Shown here: positions 10,164 through 21,479 of the stretch, one piece after another
Layout of the letters: every line of letters starts with the position of its first letter
Position numbering within the stretch: the stretch's first letter is position 1
Assembly: GCA_028564705.1 (NCBI GenBank)
Contig: JAPXFQ010000997.1
Coordinates: 124,001 to 188,000 of the forward strand
Direction of reading: 5' to 3'
Length of the DNA stretch: 64,000 nt
Source: Apricaphanius iberus
Taxonomy: Eukaryota > Chordata > Actinopteri > Cyprinodontiformes > Aphaniidae
The notes under the pieces: generated by a model
What the model was told of the DNA's origin: nothing
Databases searched by the model: none
The model's input: the letters and a program-made list of their open reading frames with translations, nothing else
Position numbers and translations under genes: made by a program

Positions 10164-13100
10164 TGCAGGGTTTTTTGGACCGAACTCCAGTTATTTTTTA
10201 AGTTAATTAACGGACATGTATTTGCTATATTGACAATCTGCGCAGAGTTGCGTAGTTTTTTTTTTTTAATTCTATTGATTGGTTAATCTAACATTGGGTA
10301 ATGTTGTCATGCAAGTTAAATATGTTTTTTGTTTTTGTTTTGGGCAGATTGACTGTTGCAAGCCCGTGGTTGAAGCGGCTCCATTGTATGTGTCTGTCTT
10401 CTGAGCAGGACTGCGACTGCTTTGTGCTCCGCAGAGAGACACCGGTGCCTGCTGGGAGATGGAGTTTGTTACTCTGCAGGACAATGGAGCAGATGGACCT
10501 GATGGTGCGGTCCCTTCAACGACTCAAAATCGGAACCAAAGTGCGGATCGGGGCTGGAGAAGTGGCGATCTCAATTACGGAAGGACGCTTTCGTAAGGTT
10601 GTTCGAGGCTGGCAAACGGAAAATAGATTAAGGAGCGCCTGGGTTGCCCTCTGTTAATCTGAACGGATTACTTTGAACTGCTTGCGTTTCTTTCAAACGT
10701 GCGCGTCAGCACCGCAAATTGAAATGGGAAAATGGTCCGGCATTTTTGGTGAGGTCCGATGAGGTTAGTGTTTTAAATTCTGCTTGTACAAGTGTGTGTC
10801 TGTATGTGTGTGTGTGAGATGTTTTTTACGCAGGCGCTTGGCGAGAAGTGCTGGTGATGTTGCGTTCTGGGTTAAAATGTTATAGTATAAATAATGAACT
10901 CGAGTATAATAAATAAATTAACATAGATAAATAAATATATAACTGAATATGATGGATAACTGAAATTAAATATCTATAAGAATTAGTTGTGAACATTTAC
11001 GACAGGCCATCAGAGCGGCCGCCCTAAGCTAGGAGCTAATTCTGTCTGAGTTGTTTGCTTGATAGCACGGCTAACATACGATAGCTGTGCCTATATGTTT
11101 TGATAAATAAATTAGTGGTTATAGGCGGTTTTCTGCCATCTGTTCGAGTCTTTTGAGGGGTTTTCTGGAAGCCGGCGCCAGGAAATTTCTCAAAGTGGAC
11201 TACGAAACTTGTAACAGACTGGTCTGAAACCTCCGCGATAAAATAATTAATTAGGTCTAAAAGCCACAGCTTATAATGTTGTGTTTTTTTTGTTAATGGT
11301 TTTGGGCTGTAACGGACGTAGTTGAATCGGTGTTTGCTGTGCGGGACGGCTGAAATTGGAAAAAAATGTTTCAGTCCGCGTGGACGAACAGGAGATTGTT
11401 TTTGTTCGTGCCGAATTAAAGTTTGGTACAGTGGTATAAATTGTGCGGATTAAGTCCTGGTATTGCGGTAAGTCATCTTCTAAAGTGTTTGTTGTGATTT
11501 TTTGGAGTTTTTCGCCGTACGTTTTTGTACTGTTTTGCCTTTCGTTTCACAGAGAAAGCTAACGGTAGCACGTTGCTATAGGCTGTTGTGCTGAGTTAGC
11601 GGTGGTGGCTAACTGCATGTTCTAGGTGTTGCAAGCTGAAAGTTGATTTTGGATAGAAAGTGATTACAGACTCCTGCAGACGATTGTCTTGTTAAGACTT
11701 AAACGAATTTGGATTTTGTTAAATTTTTCTGGTTAATTAGGATGTAAAACGGCCTCGGGAAAACTGCTCAGATAACTTTTGGTTGCTACTCCCTTTCGGC
11801 AATGGTTTAGCACATTTCTACGAAGGGCAATTTTTTTAAGGTGTTTCATGTTTAACTGAACTGTTACGGTACGGAGATTACAGATTAACAAGTACATGCT
11901 GAATTTGGTTAACTGGTTTTACGAGGGGAGCATGTGAATTTATTTGGGATAATTATGCATGTTACAATTAAACGAAAATGATTAAGAACAGTTACTCATG
12001 AGTCGATTCTGACTTGGTGTAGTTTTAATTTTTGATTTCATCTTTAAAATTAAAAAGAGGGAGTTTATAGTCAAAATAAAAGATGCATTTTTGAATCTTT
12101 AAATAGGTGGATTTTTTGCTTTTTTGATTGATCTAAGCAGGAGTTGTAAAGTTGGCCTAAATAAAGATAAAGCTATAAGTAGTAATTATAAGCATTTAAC
12201 GAAAAGCAAACGGTATTAATTGGAAAGCAACAAATTGGTTTAAATTATTTTAATAAGCACCGTGTTGAATGGTAGAGAAAATGAGTCTGTGATTTAAATA
12301 AGTATCATTTATGCTAAAATTATGTTTGGCTTATTTCTGATGGCTCTATAGACTTTAGAAATATAGCTTGGTCTCTGAATGAACGACCTAAAGGAGACTG
12401 GTGTTAAATTATTTACACAATTGAACATTCTTAAGGATTTTCTGGACACAAAATGCTTATTGGAGTTATCAAATTTCAACTGGGGCTCAAAGAGTAACCC
12501 AGCATATTTTAATTCCGTTATAAATTGAATGTTTATACCATGCAAAACAATACTTATCATAGTGATATTTTCTAACTAGTGGGATTTGAATGTTTGAGTT
12601 TGAAGAAAACAGAAAACATTAAAACACAGAGTCATCTTTAAGTAATCAGTTTGTTTTTAACAGACTGGGGATAAATTTGGAATTGGTCTAAGGATTGAAA
12701 GTAACAATTAAAGTCTTAGGTAGATTTATTTAAGAACAAATAATGAATGTGACCGAAATGATGGTTTAATTAGAAGTCAGAAGTAAATTCTAAATTCATT
12801 TATTCTGATGGTGTAGAGACAAAATGTGATTGGACAAGCTACATTGAAATAATTTTTATCATATCTTTGAATGCACATTTTGTTTTGACAAATAAGAATT
12901 GGTTTTAGTTTTGAAATTTAAGATTAATCTTTCAGATGTTCTTAAGCTAGTTTATTTGATGCTGAGAGTGAATTTACAGGTCCTAAAACATTTTGGAACA
13001 GATCTGATCCTAGAATAATGGCATAATATATCATTTGATTAGTGGGGACTCTGTAACTGACAATTTATTTAGATTTTTGATTTTATTTTCTTTATTTTTT

Positions 13101-16100
13101 CTTATTTTTATTTTTTGTTTTTTCCTCTTTCTCTCTCAAAATTTATATATTTGGTTCGATTTGGATTATGACCCAGATTTTTGAACTGCGGTCTGCTTAT
13201 TAATTAGAACTTTGGAAAAATGTTAATTTGAGAAGCTGGATTAAAGAAAACATGATTCAGTGGTAATTTATTTGACATTTCTAGAAGCTTCAATTCAATT
13301 TGGTGTTTATCATTGGAGAAAATACAATAAAAAAGAAGCCTGAGAGGAAAAGAGGGATACTGAAAAGAAAAATGCTGGTTTTTATTTTTTAGTCTGTTAT
13401 TATTTTATTTTATTTTTTACCCTCTTTTATTGAATTTTTTGTTTTGTCTTGTTTGACTGCTGAGGGGAATTAGACTATTGAGTATCCTACGAAAATTTAA
13501 GAGGAGTTTTAGTTGCAAAAATCACTTTGACTATGTTCAGTTCCTTCACAGAATCAGACAGATGTTTTTGAAGTATGAAAAGTTTTCATTGTTTACAATC
13601 AAGAATATTTGGGCAAGTGACCACATTTGGGTTTGTTTAAAGAGGAATCATATAAGCAAAAGTACTTTGAATGGATATTGGATTGTGTTAAAAAAAAAAA
13701 TATACTTTAGGTTTGGCAAATATTTATAGGGAAGTTGTTTTGTCAGTGATTTAAATCTTGGATTTTTCTTTAGAAATATAGATAGACTTTGAAGTATAGC
13801 AAACTAAAGACTGTTTTTGTAAACTATGTTGTGTTATCAGTGAGTACTCTTCTCTGGTTTTGTTTTAAACATTTGATGTTTTTAACCTTTTTCAACATCA
13901 ACAACAGTTATCTCAATGTAAGTAACATACTTATATTAGCAGAAATTATTAATTGATTAAAGGGACAGAGTCGGGGAAAAGTGGTGTTAAGTCTGATTAC
14001 AAAGGGGTTTAGTTCAATATGAGCTATTCGTCTCAACGTCAGTGAAGCGGAACCAGGAGAGCCACTTTTCCATAGCGACTTTTAAAAAAAAACAAAAGGG
14101 ATAGAACCTTTGCAGATGGTTATTGCCTTTATTTTTGTTATTGCAATGTTTTAGTGGTGTATTAGCAATATCTAACAGAAAAATCCAGCCTTTTTGTTTG
14201 TTTCTTTTTTGATTTAATTTTGTTTTTCTAAGAACTAAGTGTGTTGATGAGATATTGCGATGCTCCATCTTTATAAATGTTTAATTTACACATGAGATGA
14301 AAGAGACATTTATCAAATAGAAAAAATTGAGGAAGGCATTGCATTGATGAAATATAGAATATAAATTGGATGAAAAATGAAGGAATTATTAATTAAAATA
14401 CGCAGGGGACGTATTAGAACAACAGTTTAATTAGACGTATAAGGATTGATTATTATTCCTGGTGGAGAGAGCAAACCTGTTGATTGGTATATTTTTACCA
14501 GAATTGAAATTGAAGAAATTATTACTAGTATAACTGATTGAAGTAAAATTAAAAGTAGAGCCCACATAGGCAGTCTGAGTGTGGAAGATATTTAAATTCA
14601 GCATTCAAGGAAGGAGACTAATGAATATGAAAGTAAAATGTTTGAATGTAACTTGATTTGAATGAGCTGAAAGGAGGGACTGTCTGTTTTTTTTTCTTAC
14701 TCTAATTATATATTTTTTCTCTTTTTCTCATCCTGCAGCAGAAATACCCCTCAGATAAACATTCTTGAGATGGAATTTATGATCCTGGGGAGATGAGATG
14801 GGTGGGGGTGCGTGGGCTGATGACGGATAGTGCCAGGCGCCCGCCGTAACGGCCACAGAGAGAAACATCTTTACGACCAGCGCAGAATTACCACTCTCTT
14901 GTGCTCTGCTCCCACACAGGGAGGCACAGGTGAACTGGAGGCCACCCTAGGGGGGAGCACGTTTCCTCATGCTGAGCTGAACTTTCAAGGACAATGTGTG
15001 AATTCTCTTGGCTGGCGTGAGATGGACAGTTTCTGCTGAAGAAGTGATGATCAAAGACTGTTGATTCAATGTCACTGTTGCTGAATTAACCACAAGAGTT
15101 TCTGTTTGTCTGATCGAAGATGGCCGCGGTTCTACGTATTTTGATAACCCCATGTCTTCCCCAGGATTATCTCCGGGTAAAATACCACCATTTACCGGGA
15201 ACAAAATTTGGCAGAAAAAATTGGGCCGATAGCAGGGGGTTGCTGGCTGGTGAGAGAGAAAAAACATTTTTTTCTTTTACGTTTTCATCCACAGGGATGT
15301 ACTGAATTTAAGAAAGGATATATTGTAATGGAACAGACATAAGTGTCTTAAACTGGATAAATAAAATAAGTAAATTTAAGAATCAATTTGGGTGAACAAG
15401 CAAATGGATAGTAATCAGTTGAACTGTACACAAAAAGTAAATTCTTGAGCCTGCTCTTGTTTTTAAATTCATTAATGAGGGAGGTGTTTTTTGGTTTAGT
15501 TTTTAGGAAAAACAACGGTGTGTCGAAATAATGTGGATTTGCTCTTTCCCCAGGGATTATTTTTAATTAGATGGGTGAAATAATTTCTTGGCACAATGCA
15601 GTTGAATTAGATTGAAAAGGAGTGATCACAAGACCGGATCAAAAAAAAAACTGTCTTTTTTAGATGTTTACAAGCTTATGCCCCCAGGGTTATCTCCAGG
15701 ATTCAGCAGCACGTGAGGAGCACACAGTCTCCTCTGGTCACAGCTGCTGAAGGGGTCCAAGGTACAGCTCCAGGTCGAAGGCGTGAGGAGTCCAGTGGTT
15801 CAGCAAAGTTCCAGATGACAGCTGGGAACACACACAAAGTGCAGCTCCACGCCAACGACGAACCTGGTCGAGGATCAGCAGGATTCTGCCTAAGGAGGGT
15901 CGAGAAGGTTTTGACCAAGCTGAATCGGAAGCTAGGGCCACAGGCGGTGGGGCCTAGCTCACCCAGAAGGTTGTTTGGGTGGTGATATTACTCATCCAGT
16001 GTGATCTATGTGCCAATGGATGAGATGGGCAATTTGAAATTGCCATCTCAAAAGAGGGATCTACAGAAGAAGATCACAACTCAGCAATCAGCTGCACAGC

Positions 16101-16902
16101 AGGTTTTGACCACCCCACAACGGTGGGCTAAGCTATAGGAAGCGGGGCCTGTCTGTGCATTTGTGTATATTGGGGGAAATGCTCAATTAATGAAGTAATT
16201 GGCATTTCAGAGAGTGGTTATTTGCAAATTTGGGAGTGAAAACTGGAACACTAAAAAATAGGAGCCCTCCACACTGATCATCTCTGTATATCGCTCTCCA
16301 GCTGCCAGGAGCCATTGAGGGGGATAAAATGAGAGTGAAGAAAGAGGATCAGAATACAAATAAAGACTGAACATTTATTAATAATTTTTTGCATTTTACA
16401 GGTTGTTTAACTATTTGATTAACTATTTTATTCACAAGTGAAGAGTCGTAACACTGCCTAAAAGGGTTCTTAATACCTTCTATTTCACAGGTTTCTAAAC
16501 ACTTTAAGTTTGATTTCTTTCAGAATATAATATAGTAATAATGTCTATGTTCATGGATTTTCTGAGCTTCTTCCACACTAATTAACATGTATCAAGTCAG
16601 ATTTAATTATTTCTTCACATGTAAGACATTCTTATACATTGTGGGTTTTGAATTAGTTTGTGGGAATTGTTAAAATAAATTTTTTGGTTAATGCCAAAAG
16701 AGGGTGAATCTATGATTAACAGATTTACATTTTTTAATGGGAGTTAAGGTTAAAAAAGGTACTTTAATAGTTTGTGTTTTGAATTTTAGTCTGGAATACT
16801 TCATGTTTTTAAACTGATAAAATTTCTTGGATTTGATTTTTTGCATTCTCAAAAAGCTTTACAGGTTTTGATCTTTAATCAATCCATTTTTAAAAATGGA
16901 TT
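10164..16902 (+). other. Non-coding interior of the LTR element
   Basis: The first 600 bases include a 118-codon frame (10301-10657) with no recognised domain; its last 58 residues from an internal Met are basic. 11.7-14.7 kb is very AT-rich. 14.7-15.3 and 15.7-16.15 kb are GC-richer islands. Two strong acceptor-like sites are visible: a long pyrimidine tract ending in CAG at 14738 and another ending in CAG at 15294. A 61-codon frame starts in good context (AAGATGG) at 15119 and a 90-codon frame lies at 15713-15985; neither resembles a known retroviral protein. 'CCCCAGG(A/G)TTATCTCC' occurs near 15163 and 15681. Confidence 0.6.
16021..16050. repeat. Hairpin in LTR-element interior
   Basis: TGAGATGGGCAATTT is followed directly by GAAATTGCCATCTCA. 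The arms are complementary except for one extra G on the left arm. It sits in the GC-rich 3' island of the element. Confidence 0.75.
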
Positions 16903-16914
16903 GAAAAGAGGGAA
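16903..16914 (+). promoter_or_regulatory. Polypurine tract
   Basis: GAAAAGAGGGAA, 12 purines, ends one base before the 3' LTR, the expected place for plus-strand DNA priming. Confidence 0.8.
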
Positions 16915-16915
16915 T

Positions 16916-17385
16916 TGTGGTAATTCTGAATAAGGTTTAAACTTTTATCATTCAGAAGGTAAAAGACTGTTTATAAAGTTTGCATGGTTAAGGATCTGAC
17001 ACTATTGTTTATGCAGGAAAGCTTTTAAGTCATAAAACTCTGGGGTGAGTTTAAATTGCAAAGCTGTAAAAACAGGATGTTTAGATAAGAAACTGGGAGA
17101 AAAGTTTTAGAGAAGCAGATAGCCATTTAACCATAAATTTTTTAGAATAACCTTTGACCACATAACGAAGTGACACCCCCACTTGTCTATAAAGTTGTGA
17201 AATGAAGATCAGTTAATTGTTCAGATTTCTTTAAGTCTGGAACACAGAGAAACTAGGGCAACTTTCTCTGTAAACTGCAATTTGTTAATCTGTTCAAAAT
17301 AAATGTTAAACTGGAAATTGGCTCCATTTTGTCCCTGCTTGAACATGCATTGAATTACTTATGATAATTATTTAATTCAACAACA
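16916..17385 (+). repeat. 3' LTR
   Basis: 470 bp, TGTGG...ACAACA. TATA box near 17189 and AATAAA at 17298, as in the 5' LTR. Followed by TAAC, the target duplication. Confidence 0.88.
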
Positions 17386-17800
17386 TAACACAGAGGGTGT
17401 GGTCCCAAAAGAACAAGTGTATATTACAATTGCATCAGCCAGCAGGACAATAGATTCAGAAAGGTAGAAGCAATTTGAATCAGAAGGAGCACAGTGGACT
17501 GAAGTCTTGAGAAGAGTTGTGGCTGTTGTCAAGGAGGTCCTCAATGAGTTTGATCCCTTTCTGATACCTCACATTGAAAAAATATTAAAATAAATTAACA
17601 GCTTTCTATCTTTATTTTAAAATGCTAGGAATTCATTCAGCTGATGGGTGATCATGATAAAGTTGTCAGCAAAGTAAAAATTGCTACATACTTCTCAAAC
17701 ACTGTTGACAGAACACCAGATGTGGCACATGTTGATCAGCTTACATTTGTCCTAACATATGTTTCCCCTGAAGGACACAATCAGAGAAGTTTAGATGAGT
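17386..17800 (+). pseudogene. hAT-type transposase, continuation after the LTR element
   Basis: Resumes the frame cut at 9678. Translated pieces with intervening stops include GAQWTEVLRRVVAVVKEV and, near 17700, the sense of asp-arg-thr-pro-asp-val-ala-his-val-asp-gln-leu-thr-phe-val-leu. The latter is the characteristic block of hAT transposases of the ZMYM/DUF4371 type around the first catalytic region. There is a frame difference across the insertion and in-frame stops near 17466 and 17592, so it is decayed. The block at 17586-17622 looks intron-like (T-rich, ends in AG). Confidence 0.6.
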
Positions 17801-19756
17801 AAGCCAGTATATTATTAACAGTTTTATTTTACTCCACCTTTATTTTAAATTTCTTTAACAAAATGTAGTTATTAAAATAAAATCTATATTTCACTGTGAC
17901 ATTTGCTGGGTCACACACACAGCCATCGGGTGGCGCCAACCTGCCCTCTTCCACCGGAAGTCGGCCAAGCAGAACCTACAAATAGAGGTGCTCAACCAGC
18001 CGTTCACCCTTCTGCATGCTGCTGCCGGCCGGAGGAGCAACAGATGAAAATCACCAACAATGTTCCTTCGCTGGCGGAGGGAGGCCCAAGTTTCTGGGAG
18101 AAATCTGCCCCAAAGGAACCCAGAGACTCCAGGTGAATCTTTAACATTGATAAACAAAGATGTTGTTAATCCCCAGATTCCGACAAAACCCCTCTGAGAT
18201 TCAGACTGCGGACCGCTGAGGGACCGAGCTGAGAGCTGCGTGCGTTGGGAGTCCGAACCAGCCGAGGCCAGATTCAATCGACGCCACAGAGCCGATAAGA
18301 AGTGCCGTGCTGGAGAGCTGCCAAAAGGTTACTGTCAGTGAAAGATGCCGTGTTTGTTGCGGCTTAGCTACATCGGAAGACAAGCTAATGGCATCCCCAC
18401 TGCCACTAGGGTCACTGTAACCAGCTACTGCAGCCATTGTTAGCCGCTAGGCTAATGTCTCCTCATCCCCCTCGGAGACCCCCTTCATCGACCACGGAGC
18501 AACTCTGAGCCTAATTTTTCACAATGTATGTTTGGCCAGAGGCAAATTAGTTAGGATAAATAATTTTTAAGGTGTGTGATTTACTGTTGTTAACTTGTAT
18601 AAGTTTTCATCTGCTGTTTGGGTAATACAGGCCCCTCAGCCTAACACTTGAATCAGTGTTTTTAAAAGACCTTTTCCAACAAAGAGTTGTTTTAAATCCT
18701 GTAATTTAAGCTACTTAATCAGACAAGAGTTTTCCCCTTTTTGTTTAATGTCTAACAAATCTATTTGAGCAGCCCCAAACGCCCACATCTGTTACAAGGA
18801 GCTAAGCTAAGATTAGCCCACATGTTGGCCAAGGCCAGCACTCAATGAATAGACAATCAGAGTTGTTCAAATAAAGATTGGTTCAGAGAAGACTGAGAAA
18901 ATAAACTAATCTTATTAGCCATGTTTAAGACCCCTTTTTGTATCAAAATACTGAAATTAGATAGTTTACTGCCGTAAAAAATCCAAATAGAAGTCATTTT
19001 CCAAAGATAATGACTTTTTATCCAGATAAATTTAAAGAAGCATTTCTTGATCCAAAGCATGTTTAATTTTCCTTACATTGTTTTATTGGTTTAAACATAA
19101 ATCAATGGTGCTTAATTAGTTAAAACTAATTACAATTGGTAAACTATTTTTAGCTTTCGTTGCAACATCTGCAAATCGAACCCTCGGTTCTTAAAGTACC
19201 CAGATTCCTCCAAGCATATATCAGAATTCATATTTTCTAACTTTATTTCATTTTTTTATTTGTTTCTTTTATTTTAAGTTATTAATTTAGTTTGATGAGG
19301 AGTGTGTTAGTTACTAGCTGGAATGATAAAATGTTTATTTTCCTTCTTGGGTAAATAAACTATTGTATTTTGGACAGTAACTGTTGTCATTCTTGTTCCA
19401 CACACATGTGGCAAGGTTTCCTGATCGATAGACAGTAAATAATTCACTCCTTCAGTTTATGAGGCTGATATAGATATTTGGCTATCAAAATTGTTCCTGA
19501 TAGGCCAGGTGGTGCCCCAAAATATTAATAATTTTTCATAAATTATTTATCTCGACTGTCATAACCAGTCCTTTGACTATTAATAGCCAAATATCTGCAT
19601 TTCCCCTAAATTCCACAACACATTTAACAGGTTTTATTTAGCATTTTATGTTTTATTTGAGATAAATACAAAAAAATGTGTAACAATGAACTAGGTTTTG
19701 CCCTTTAAGTGCTTATTCCTCAGGGATCATTAGGCAAAATATGGAGTCAAGTTTTT
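17801..19756. other. Unassigned region with a GC-rich island
   Basis: 17915-18520 is GC-rich compared with both sides and abruptly bounded. Overlapping short frames on both strands (17891-18437) show no domain. 18520-19756 is AT-rich. An inverted pair, GATATTTGGCTATCAA at 19473 and TTAATAGCCAAATATC at 19580, has one mismatch in 16. The sharp boundaries suggest another unnamed element. Confidence 0.3.
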
Positions 19757-19890
19757 TTCAATGTATGTGGAAACTGGAGTGCGCAGAGAGGATACACACA
19801 TGTAAGGGGTGATATACAAACTCCAGTTTTAGATTCAAACCCAGGACCTTCTTGGTGCAACGCAAAAGTGCTATCCGTTGCACCATGATG
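19757..19890 (-). repeat. tRNA-related SINE-like repeat
   Basis: On the minus strand there is a tRNA-like head: A-box-like TGGTGCAACGGATAGC (complement of 19870-19885) and B-box-like GGGTTTGAATC (complement near 19832-19842). It is followed by the block found in a very widespread fish repeat ('ggagtttgtat...' to 'ctgcgcactcc'). The copy is truncated and the B box has a G-to-T change relative to the consensus. Confidence 0.6.
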
Positions 19891-21350
19891 CAGGGCTGGA
19901 GTCAAGGCTGTACCTACCGTTGAGGACACTGAGGTCTGGACCTCTGTAATTTTCTGCTTTGTATTTTATGACAACATCATTCAATTTTAATTGCCTGCTT
20001 CATGGCTATTTGGAGCAAATATGGTAGAGGCATGGCCGTGCCAGTCACAGGGTACCTGTGGGAAACATCATCCACTTTTCCTAATTATCATAATTAATTA
20101 GAACCTTTAGCCAAACCCCTTGAAAGTAGATATTTTGTTAATACTAAATTTAGCAAAGTAGATTAAAGTGCTTGTTTGGTTTGCTGGAGCCAGTGTGTGA
20201 ACTCCAACCTTCATTCTTTAACCTGTTGTTGAATCTTTCTAGATTGAACACCAACAGTCAATTTAGACTGACTGGTACGCTTTTTTGTTTCTGCTGAGCA
20301 GGTAGCACCTTATAAGTATTCACCTCATATATAGTAATAGTTAATAACTGTTTTTAACCACTAATAATACTGATGATAACTATACACGCTCACTCATCGT
20401 GCAACAGTGATTTAAATTGTTCTTTAGCCACAGAGGAAAGGCAAGGTTTTAAATTCAAAAAACATTTAAAGGGCTTCAATGGTGGCACCGAATAAACCGC
20501 ATTGGTCAAAAATAATAACTGAGCAATGTTTTAAAATATAAAACTAATAAAATTGCTTGTTTTGGAGATTTTTCTGTGTTTTCTGACAATTCCTGCCTTA
20601 AAACTAATTAAAATTAAAAAAAGAAAAATGTTTGCTATTGACTGTTATTTCTTGCAAAAATGTCTTGAAACACTTGTTGTGAATTGTTGCTATATAAGGA
20701 AACAGAATTAAACAGATTATCAGTTATATAATTTATTTTATTTCTGAAAATACAGGGAATAATGCTTTTTTTCTTATAAGCACAAACCATAATTGAATAA
20801 GCAAATAAAATGAATCTGTTCTCTATACAACATTCTGGATTCTTAGTTTCCACAATTTTTTTCCTTATTGTTTTTCCTTTGTTTTCTGTTAGTTGACAGT
20901 TTAGAAAAGCAAGGATTTCCTATTTTCTAACAGACAATATGCACTAGAAAAAGGAAATACTGTGGAAAGAGGTGGGAATTGATATATTGACTGATCTGAG
21001 GAGAAACCTAACAATAGAAGGCAGGTATGAAAACAAGAATGTGTTCAAAAGTAAGTAGCTGAAATGTGACATCTTTGGTGTCTTTCACTCCTCTCACAGG
21101 CATTTCCAATGAGACTATCAGTTCATATTGGTCTCAGATAGTGGTTACATCCAGGAATAAATATGAAACAAGTAGAAAACATAGGTGAAAGCAGCATTAG
21201 TAAGAAGAGCCCGTAAGATGTGGCCCTGACAGTGGCCTATTTCCCATCTCTGAATGTGGCTACTAAACACTCCACTCTTGTGATTAGATACTTTTCGTCT
21301 AACCTACTGTTATCACGTAGCACTGCTTCTTCAAAGTATATAGAGAATCG
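19891..21350. other. Unassigned AT-rich sequence
   Basis: No gene, RNA or repeat family recognised. The minus frame at 20635-20853 is low-complexity and without a domain. Confidence 0.25.
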
Positions 21351-21391
21351 CAGTGAGTATAGTCTCTACCCAGTAGAGACTATACTCACTG
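21351..21391. repeat. Perfect 41-bp palindrome (19-bp arms)
   Basis: CAGTGAGTATAGTCTCTAC (21351-21369), spacer CCA, then the exact reverse complement (21373-21391). No mismatch in 19 pairs. Confidence 0.9.
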
Positions 21392-21456
21392 ATTACCTGC
21401 TGTGGAGTATAACAGAAAGGAATGATCTCAGACATCTGGCATTGTGGAATGTTTTT

Positions 21457-21479
21457 AAATGTTTGGTTTCCAAACATTT
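21457..21479. repeat. Perfect 10-bp hairpin
   Basis: AAATGTTTGG, loop TTT, CCAAACATTT. It lies 65 bases right of the 41-bp palindrome; the plus frames running across both (21220-21671) have no recognised domain. Confidence 0.8.

Larger units (their letters stand above)
9679..17385 (+). mobile_element. LTR retroelement without coding genes (LARD-like ERV relative)
   Basis: Two direct repeats (9679-10144 and 16916-17385) start TGTGG and end ACAACA. TAAC is present at both outer edges (9675-9678 and 17386-17389). A primer-binding site follows the left LTR and a polypurine tract precedes the right one, so the element is oriented plus. The 6.77-kb interior lacks any frame above 118 codons and shows no capsid, protease, RT, RNase H, integrase or envelope motif. 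Large LTR elements with conserved ends but no coding capacity are known as LARDs; they move with proteins supplied by related elements. The LTRs differ by many substitutions and small indels, so the insertion is not recent. Confidence 0.85.

Noticed and set aside
10301..10657. 118-codon frame after the PBS as a gag gene
   Set aside because: No matrix, capsid or zinc-knuckle pattern, and too short. Kept only as a remark inside the element.
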